DNA from: Hyperoplus lanceolatus
Taxonomy: Eukaryota; Chordata; Actinopteri; Uranoscopiformes; Ammodytidae
Reading direction: 5' to 3'
Assembly: GCA_026929865.2 (NCBI GenBank)
Contig: CM049407.1
Span: 31,649,501 to 31,713,500 of the forward strand
DNA: 64,000 bases
Both the position numbers and the translations under genes were made by a program. This document shows positions 56,200 through 64,000 of the stretch, one piece after another. The first letter of the stretch is position 1. Every line of letters starts with the position of its first letter. Under the pieces are notes generated by a model. That model saw only the letters and a list, made by a program, of their open reading frames with translations. It did not search any database and was not told the origin of the DNA.

Positions 56200-59137
56200 C
56201 TAATGCTTATAATTTCATTACAAGAAAGGATTTGAGTGTTGAGTTTGATACGACACTTGTGGAAACTGTACTTATTGACATTGCATTAGGTAAAAAAAGC
56301 ATTATAGTCGGCTGTATTTATAGACCACCTGATTCAGATATAAATACGTTTAATGACGCATTGTATTCTACTTTAGAAATCATTAACAAGGAAAATAAAT
56401 TATGTGCATTATTGGGTGATTTCAATATTAACTTGCTCAGAGATGATCTGGTATCCACGACAGTCTTTCTGAACACACTTTACTCTGTAAATTTCTATAC
56501 TTTAATTACCAAGCCATCTCGTATTACTAGATCATCAGAATCTTTAATCGACAACATTCTTTTTAATTCTCTTGATTATGAAATCACTTCGGGTTTATTG
56601 ATGTGTGATATTTCAGATCATCTTCCTGTATTCCAGATTGTTCATGCTATTGATCCTCCTAACTCTAAAGGTATTGATTCCACTTGTGGCCATTTTAAAT
56701 TTCGTAAATTCACTAGAAATAATCTGGAATCTTTCAAAACAGCCATCAGGTATGTCTCCTGGGATGAGGTTCTTGGGCTAAATGATGTTGTTGCAGCATA
56801 TCACCTATTCATAGTACTTATTAATTCTGCTCTAGACTCATCTTTTCCTTTGATCAGCCCTAAATCTAAAACTAATTATTCTAAAGGGAGACCTTGGATT
56901 ACTGAAGATCTGAAGAAACGCTCCCGTAAAAAAAAATAAACTCTATAGGAAAGCTATTACAAACTCCACCCCTTCTAGCATAGAAATTTATAAGAAATAT
57001 AAAAACAAATTTATAGCTGATATAAGGAAAGCAAAAAAAAATTATTATGCAGTAAAATTCACTCAAGCTTCAAACGACATCAAGTCAACCTGGAACCTCA
57101 TTAATCATTTGTTGAATCACAATTAATCAGAAGCAACTGCACCTGTAGAGATGCGTGGGAAAGAGAGAATTCTCTCAAACCCTAACGAAATAGCTGATGG
57201 CTTTAATAATTTTTTTGTTAATGTTGGCTGTGATCTGGCATCAAGTATCTTGGGTACAAATGAGAACCCTTGTAACTTGATTAAGGGGCAATATCCTCCT
57301 CTCAATACCTTTGTACCTCCAACTACACAGGAGGTCCATAATATCATCATGGAATTAAAGAATTCAGCCCCAGGTCATGATGGCATAAAGAGCATTTTGT
57401 TAAAAGAAACCACTGATCATTTAATTCAACCGCTAACCCATATTCTTTCTTTATCACTCCAATCTGGAATTATTCCTCTCCATCTTAAAATTGCTTAAGT
57501 TATCCCTATTTTCAAAACAGGTTCTACTGATGATTTCGGGAACTATAGACCTATATCAATCCTGCCTTGCATCTCTAAATTATTGGAGAAATTAGTTTAT
57601 GCAAGAATATCCAAGCACTTAACTGATAATAAGATCCTATATGCTCACCAATATGGATTTCGTAAAAAACATTCAACAGAGCATGCATTACTCCAGATAA
57701 CCAATATAATTTCAATAGCTATGGACAATGGTGAGTTTCCCATTGGGATATTTCTGGACTTAAGCAAAGCGTTCGATACCGTTAACCACAGTATTCTGAT
57801 AAGCAAATTAAATAGATATGGAGTGGAGGATATTGCCCTGAACTGGTTTAAGAATTACTTAACTAACAGAGAAGTAGTATGTGTCGCTTAATGGCTATTC
57901 TTCTACCAAGTCCAGAATTATACATGGGGTGCCACAGGGCTCAATACTAGGCCCTTTATTATTTTTGATCTATATAAACGATTTAGTCATGTCTTGCAAA
58001 CATCTTTTTCCTGTATTATTTGCTGATGACACTAATCTCATAGCAACTCATAATGACTTTAATTATTTGATTGACTGTGTGAATGATGAATTATGCTCTA
58101 TTGCCAAATGGTTTCAAATTAATAAATTAACACTTAATGTGAAGAAATGTAACTTTGTGATCTTTTGCAACATAATCAAGTCTTACCCCAAAGAACAAGC
58201 AAAAGTACTTATTAACGGATCAGAAATTATGCAAGTAAAGGCTACCAAATTTTTGGGAGTTCTAGTTGACGTAAGACTTAATTGGTCAAATCACATAGAC
58301 CTGGTTTGCAAAAGGTCCACAAAGATGATGGGCATATTAAGGAAAGTTTGTCCTTTAATTCATCCTTCTGCCCATTTAACTTTATATTATAGTTTTTTGT
58401 TTCCTTTCCTGAACTACTGTAATCTGGTCTGGGCAGCTTCATATCCCAACCATCTCAAAAAATTATGTATTATCCAGAAGCGATTCTTAAGATTCATCTC
58501 ACATTCAAACAGATATGCTCCTTCAGCACCACTTTTTATTCATTTTTATATATTTCCAATTCACAAATTGAATATCTATCTCATATGTTTATTCATTCAC
58601 AAGTTTATTTACAGAAACCAAGATCTCCCGGAAAGCTTTCAGACTTTGTTTACTTATTCATTTAACGTACATTCACATCGCACTAGACAGAGCACCAATA
58701 ACAACTTATCTTTACCCTTTTCCCGCACATCACATCATCAATTTAGTATATATTATAGAGGCCCGGCATTATGGAATGTCTTACCTCCCCTTTTAAGATC
58801 CATATCATCCCACTCACTCTTTAAAAAGCAGCTTAAAAAACACCTTACCTTTTTGTGAATCTTCTAACCTCCTGTCTTCTCCTTTGCTTTTTTCTTTTTC
58901 TTTCTAATTTTTTCATTAGCTTTGACATGTATTTATCACATTTTTTTCCCATCTATTTTTGATTATTTTGAGTATTTATGTACCTTGTCTCCCTAATTTC
59001 TAGAGTTTATTTTTTAGCCTGAATATGATTTCATTGTGATTATTGATAGGGGTGGAACTCTGTACAAGCCCATTGGGCTTCGTTCCCTCCTTGCACCATT
59101 AATTGTTAATGTGTGCTAAATAAATAAACTAAACTAC
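56200..59137 (+). pseudogene. Rex1/CR1-like LINE ORF2, 5'-truncated
   Basis: The sequence starts within the endonuclease (GCIYRPPDSD, LLGDFNINLL, DISDHLPVF). The RT follows with NYRPISILPCISK, IFLDLSKAFDTVNHS, HGVPQGSILGPLLF and a canonical catalytic box LFADDTNLI. The thumb/C-terminal region ends KKQLKKHLTFL at 58858. Reading is broken by a stop after an A run at 56937, a stop at 57496 and a frameshift near 57885, and the frame between 56940 and 57150 is also disturbed. The tail ends AAATAAATAAACTAAAC near 59137. The family differs from both L2 types in the window. Confidence 0.88.
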
Positions 59138-59749
59138 TAGGCTACTACGGCGGACAGCGAGTAGCAATGTCTTCACAAACGAACCCTCAATTTACCATTC
59201 CCAGGATACCAACAACTAACACCGCTAAGACAGCAAAAAAACGAGGAAAGACGAATGTTGAAAAGTTAACTGCTGAAAGGGAGACGGCGAGAGCTCGAAA
59301 AAAAGTACACCGGCCATGTCTTCTTGCCCTATCACATCAAGACCTCTCCGACCGCGACCTCGTCCCCTTCCTCTGCCCCTAGGCTGCCTGCCACTAGCAG
59401 CAGGACGTCCGCTGGCCCTATATAGCCCTCGTCCTGTGATCAGTGTTGCCAACTCAAAGCGATTTTGTCGCTATATTTAGTGACTTTTCAGCCCCCCTGG
59501 CTACTTTTTTTTCAAAACAGCAACAAGCGACAAATCTAGCTTTTTTTTCTGGTGTTATTGGTGACTTTTTTCGCCAAAGCAAGTATCACCTCTTCTCAAC
59601 GAGCAGCGGGAGCAGTGACACGCAGCCCGCTCCTCGCGCAGCAGCCCCTCTCAGCTGCGGTCAGAGCAGGAGCATAGATAGTAGGAGATACACACACACC
59701 TCTCCGCTCTGTTACAATTAGTTTGCTATCTTGCCTGGCTGTTACAGCT

Positions 59750-59873
59750 ACTTTTGTTAGGCCTACCAGCACACTGTTTTTACTGCACTAATTGTTCTTT
59801 ATGTGAAGCACTTTGGTGGGGCTTAGCCGTCTGTAAATGTGCTATATAAATAAACTTGACTTGACTTGACTTA
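59750..59873 (+). mobile_element. L2-type LINE 3' tail
   Basis: GTGCTATATAAATAAACTTG followed by (ACTTG)n is the standard fish L2 3' end, preceded by GAAGCACTTTGGTGGGG. Only the tail is present. Confidence 0.7.
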
Positions 59874-60572
59874 CAATGATTTTAAGCTAACATACATGGT
59901 ATGTCTGTGATTAAAATGTATGCTCAACATGTACGTATGTAATTATCATTACTAATGTTTAATCACCTCGGAATCGGACATGGTGTTTGTCTCCTGTCAA
60001 TGTAACTGAATTCACATGAACGCGCATAGCTGTCGTTCGGAGGGAGGAGCTACAGCAGGTAGAGCGTTGGGAAAACAGCCGTTGGGATCCCAACGGCTGA
60101 AACTCTCAACTGCAGCTTTAAGTTCCAATCCTTTGTCCTGTTAAAAACGAGGCATTTCCAGACTGGTGTGGGTAATAGAATTATGTTTTTATGAGCAAAA
60201 GCTGAATGCTTGTCCCAAAGCTAAATAGCTATACACCAGTCAGGCAAAAATACCAATAAAAACATTTCTTTCAGTTTCACTGTTTGAAAAAACCCACAAG
60301 TAGCTTCCTATCCGTTGTGTTATTAAAAACGAGGCATAGACTGCTGTGGTTAAGATAAATTAGTGGAGTATGAGCAAAAGCATTTTGTGTTGGTGTATGT
60401 AACATTCAGGCTGTAGGCTACTATGGGCATCTTGTCGCTTGGCGGGGAAAGCAACATGGCTGTCACTCGGAAAATTTTCCATCGGATCTCGGGGCCGTGG
60501 ACCAATAAGAAATGGGGGGAGGGGAGTTATCATAGACTACTGCACGGTGGACGTTTCTGGGGGGGAATGATG

Positions 60573-62215
60573 TGATAATTGAACATGATGTAACTTTTTA
60601 CTTGTGCATATCTTGTGACATTTGTATTTCTTTTTGTCATAAGTAAAAGTAGGAAATGTTTAATGAAACAGGATAGAATGTGAAGGCTCATCAGGTTAAA
60701 GTTGACCAGAGGAAGGGGGAGGACTATAGGGTCACAGGAAGTAATAGGGGGAAGGACCTTATATGGCCATACAGTAGTAAGGAGTAGAGGGAGGGGGGTA
60801 CCGGGGTTCCCCCACACAGCTTTGCCTTTTTCACTCCTCCCTCTCCCAAGTCTCATTGGTTTTCAGTTCACTATATAACAGCACGTTTGGAGCAGGACAA
60901 GGAGGCTTTTGGGCCGCTATATACTCCTATAGTTTGTCACTCTCTGTTCCAGCAGACTCTGTCTTCAACCATGGAGGCAGAAGAAAAACTTAGAAAAACT
61001 TTGAGTCCAAAATACTCTGAAAGATTTGGGACTTCGATGTACTTAGAGGCAAAGTCTTTTAAAAACACATCTTTGAAACTCTTGGCACAGAATGACTTGG
61101 TTAAAAATTATTAGAATAGGAAATCGGACAAAATTACCTGGAAGTAGCAGGATATTCATGGGAAATGCTCCATCAGGGGGTATACCTTTCATTAAAGGTC
61201 CATAACTAATACCTGTCTAAATCCTTGTGACTTATGAAGATTTCGTAACGCTTAAGATGATACTTCCAGGCATGCATGAATATGTCTGGGTATTGTTTCA
61301 AGGGCTACAACAAATTTAGAAACGAGATCAAGTCAACAGATAATCGGGGAAAAATAACTCTATTGAATGAGTTATAGGCATACAACCTCTTTTCTTTTCC
61401 TTTCTTGTCCATTTTATGTATTATACCTATACTCTCTTGTATTTTGTAAATAAAATCCCTTAAATGTTGTAAAGCCTCAGTTGTGAATTAGTTTATAACT
61501 GGAACAGAAGGACTTTAGGTATAGGGTTTTTCTTCAAAGAGATGGTTCCGTCCTCGGGGGAGGTAAGTACAATTTGTTTCACACAACGGCACATTACTGA
61601 TTTAAAACACATACAACCTCATACAACTAACCTCTCTGTAAGGAGAGAATATGTTGATACACCTAATCTTTAAAAATAAAAGGAATAGGTTATAATACCT
61701 TCCCAGATTAAACTAGATGTTTATATTCTGAAAATAGTATATCTGTTCTATTTTACTAGAAGGGCGGTTTACAAACTAAGTTATGTATAACTTATAAACA
61801 ATAACTTGTGAATGGATACCTTCCGTGAACACAGGAGAAGGATTTTTCTGAAGCAATATTTAGAAAGGGTTTATAGTTTAGCGGAGATCAGCATCATCAT
61901 ATAGGATGAGGGGGCTCTGATAAAATATAAACTTTTTACACGGTGGTATATATTGAATATTGTACTTTATTTAGATGTAAAACTCAGGTGGTAAAGACGG
62001 TAAATCCAGCGCTATTAGACAAAGAGGCTTGGGTGTGCGTCTCTTGCAGGAACCGTGGTGAGAGGAGTCTTCTTTATGAAGGAATAATAAACAATTAAAG
62101 CATAGTGCTACAAGTTGGTTAATATGGGTTTGATAGGATATAACTAATAAACTTTTGATACTAGCTTTTCATTATAGATCAGACTTTGCAAGTTGAGATC
62201 GCAATAGGAAGCATG
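60573..62215 (+). mobile_element. Candidate solo LTR-like insertion
   Basis: About 1.64 kb interrupts the TTAA element between GGAATGATG and CATATAAAGAAAATATGG, text that is contiguous (inverted) in the copy at 8416-10113. It has promoter-like spacing with ATTGG and ACTATATAACA near 60855-60882 and a polyadenylation signal AATAAA near 61448. A 75-codon frame (60887-61114) has no recognised match and no gag, pol or env motif was seen. TG...CA ends are plausible but borders and target duplication could not be fixed, so LTR identity is tentative. Confidence 0.4.
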
Positions 62216-62247
62216 GCCATATAAAGAAAATATGGGGATGTGGCTGT

Positions 62248-62271
62248 GCCGACTATTACGTAATAGTCGGC
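62248..62271. repeat. Perfect 24-bp palindrome
   Basis: Arm GCCGACTATTAC is followed directly by its reverse complement. It lies where the related elements read GACATCGGCAAGAATTC (inverted at 8580-8600), so one arm is native and the other is a mirror of it. Confidence 0.9.
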
Positions 62272-63022
62272 GAGAATTCTGACTGGAGTATATTGGGGGG
62301 GAGGGGTGGGGGTTTCAGAAAGGGGGAGAGTGAGAAAAGGAGAGATTGTTATTTTTTTTTGATATTTTGGCAGTCTCTAGGCACACCGTGGACCCATGGA
62401 TATGTTGGAACACATTTAAAAAGTGCATCTAGCATAATATGTGACCTTTAAGACTCTTGCGTAGCTTACTGCTAGGAATTTCTGTTCTACTGCTCAAGAT
62501 TTTAAACCATGAATTGATGAACTTGCATTGAAGAAAATATATCAGTTTTCTGTGGGCTGTACATAGGCCAATCTATGAGGCTAAATAGCATGCCAATATT
62601 GATGACTGATTGTGTCAAGTGTCTAAGGATGAATGCTAACATGATTTGTTTCCAACTTTTGCCTTAAGTTACAATTTAGCTAACTTTAGCTAGCTCCCCA
62701 CAATTTTCAATTACAATGATGGCTGTCATTTCATTACCAATGTTAAGTGTCATAAATAGTTAACACTGGTGCTGAGTCATGATTCCCAAAAAATAAATAC
62801 TCAAAACATGTGATATGTTTTGAATGTGCAGAAAGTTTTGAAAAATCCAGGATGCCCGAGATCCTTATTGCATTATATTCCATCTTCTTTAGGAACCTGA
62901 ATGTTGTCTTTTCCTTCACAGAAAAAAAATATTTCCACTATAAAACGATGCAGAAAAGTCCTATTGCCTCTTGGGCTAAGCCCCGGATGTTTCAGAAACC
63001 TAGAAACGCCCCTGGTAACGAT

Positions 63023-64000
63023 CCTGAGAAGGTGGCACTGTATACCTTCTTCAGATTGAGCATTTGTGTCTCAAAATCTTCAGATAGACACTTGGAATAT
63101 TTTTGTGAACAAAGTTTTACATGATGACTGGTCCTCCTCACTCAGCTCCCGGAACATAAGTAGTCCCTTGAAATCGTCACAAATATTCCTGATTGACTGA
63201 GATCTGGAAGTCAGCTGTGCGATTATGATGTCCACTGCAACATAAAACACAGAATTCCTAAATGTTACATCTGGCGTCTCATGTGCATCTGAGCCTTCTT
63301 CAGTGCACTGGCGCTTCCTCAGCCTGCTTTGGGTGAACTCAGGTTGGATTCCTACTGCTTGGGCTTTATTCTGCGCTTCAATAAGCATTGAATCCCAGTT
63401 GTTTCACAGTGAAATGACTTCCTGCTGGAGAGCTTCAATGTTTGCAGCTTCTTGATCAAGAGATAAGCTGCCACTCTGCAAGAGCACATTTCGATCTTCA
63501 ATGTGTTGTAGTATTTTCACCCAGATTGTGGTGAAACATTCTCTCAGTCCTTGTGCATCTGATAAGGCCTCATTGGTTAATTTGCAGGATGATATTATGC
63601 AATCAAGTGCTCAAATCACACTGGGGAGGTGGCGAGCAATAGATCTTACAGCGTCAATGCGCGCACTCCAACGTGTATCACTCAGGCGGTGAAGGGAGCA
63701 TCCTGTCCTTTCTTTAAACACAGACCACTGTTCTGGACTGGCGCTAAAGAGGGTGTAGAGGCAGTTAACACATCCCAAATAGGTTAACATTTCTTTGCAT
63801 GACTGGGCAGCAGGACGTTCTGTTCGACATGGGCTATATCTTGGGTCGCATCACATTTTATGGAGAAATAGATGGACAGCAGTCTCTCGCCGAGAATAGA
63901 GTTTAGTACATGACTGCCACAAAGTTCAATGAACTCATTTTGAGATCGCCATGACAAATAATGCGCTGGTAAACCTTCCCTCTCTGTCTGTACTGTTTTA
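63023..64000 (-). pseudogene. hAT transposase (TTF/ZMYM1-like), central segment, runs off the window
   Basis: Reading the minus strand from 64000, recognisable pieces include CKEMLTYLGCVNCLYTLFSA, the hallmark LSDTRWSARIDAV and, from 63388, a helical region with ICDDFKGLLMFRELSE. Stops interrupt the frame near 63603 and 63405. The piece is collinear with the hATC domain at 53786-53505 once the 9.2-kb insertion is removed. The N-terminal zinc-finger part lies outside the window. Confidence 0.8.

Larger units (their letters stand above)
55904..60117. mobile_element. TTAA-flanked element (AGCTGCAGTTGAGAGTTT) with a LINE inside
   Basis: Ends AGCTGCAGTTGAGAGTTT and, inverted, AGCTGCAGTTGAGAGTTT: an 18-bp perfect terminal repeat. 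TTAA occurs at 55900-55903 and 60118-60121. The empty site CCACACTATTAAGTTCCAAT is preserved in the neighbouring tandem unit of the host element near 55715-55734. A short basic frame at 59167-59382 (AKKRGKTNVEKLTAERETAR) may be a relic of an element-encoded protein. Confidence 0.88.
55131..62447. mobile_element. TTAA-flanked element (AGCTCACATATTATGC family) carrying several insertions
   Basis: Ends AGCTCACATATTATGCAC and GCATAATATGTGACCT, flanked by TTAA (55127-55130 and 62448-62451). It is homologous to 8416-10113, including tandem blocks of about 150-190 bp (near 55485, 55665, 55850/60120 and 60285) with phrases such as TCCTGTTAAAAACGAGGCAT. Nested are a TTAA element (55904-60117) and an LTR-like insertion (about 60573-62215). 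Confidence 0.85.
53787..63014. mobile_element. hAT-type element (CAGTGGCGTCACTAGG family), copy 2, splitting a hAT transposase gene
   Basis: Same ends as 43079-47045, flanked by perfect 8-bp duplications GTAACGAT (53779-53786 and 63015-63022). Native sequence remains only at 53787-53878, 55034-55130 and 62452-63014; the rest is nested elements. Alignment of these parts to copy 1 shows continuous text, for example TGCCATATCCGCACGTCGCA then GCTTACTGCTAGGAATTTCT. Confidence 0.92.

Noticed and set aside
60887-61114. 75-codon frame as a gene
   Set aside because: No recognisable domain, and it lies in what looks like LTR or repeat DNA next to a promoter-like block.

Overview
The window looks like a chromosome segment of a ray-finned fish, probably a percomorph teleost. 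Two vertebrate genes with short GT-AG introns sit in a dense layer of fish-type transposons: Tc1/mariner, hAT, TTAA-targeting (piggyBac-like) and Harbinger-like elements, L2/CR1/Rex-type and L1-type LINEs, a tRNA-derived SINE and long (CA)n microsatellites. No prokaryotic or CRISPR-type features were seen.

Host genes, both on the minus strand. (1) stt3a, the catalytic subunit of oligosaccharyltransferase, has its non-coding first exon near 4.28-4.36 kb. Nine coding exons run from 3414 down to the window edge and give 339 residues, about half the protein. (2) ei24, an ER-resident autophagy protein, has its first exon near 52.62-52.75 kb, its start codon at 51716 and its stop at 23236. Ten coding exons sum to exactly 340 codons plus a stop. 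The order ei24 then stt3a on one strand matches human chromosome 11q24. Both products work in the ER membrane but in different processes; I see no sign that they are co-regulated.

Layout. 1-4.4 kb: stt3a. 4.5-22 kb: intergenic transposon field containing a Tc1 remnant, an L1-like LINE split by two DNA transposons, several hAT elements, a nearly complete L2-type LINE whose first ORF has an SGNH-esterase domain, and an antisense L2 fragment. 22-52.8 kb: ei24. Its short introns are clean, while four large introns (2, 3, 6 and 7) hold about 26 kb, mostly repeats. These include a 2.9 kb foldback element, a Tc1 element ending 19 bp from a splice donor, and a second L2 copy inside a hAT element. 52.8-64 kb: a decayed hAT transposase gene (minus strand) split by a 9.2 kb nest of insertions up to five levels deep.

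Many insertions can be proved from the window itself. Most hAT-type elements have perfect 8-bp target-site duplications. TTAA-flanked elements have perfect TTAA duplications, and in several cases an uninterrupted homologous copy (empty site) is also present. The least expected signal in the host genes is that microsatellites touch or supply splice signals at four sites: three acceptors in stt3a and one donor in ei24.
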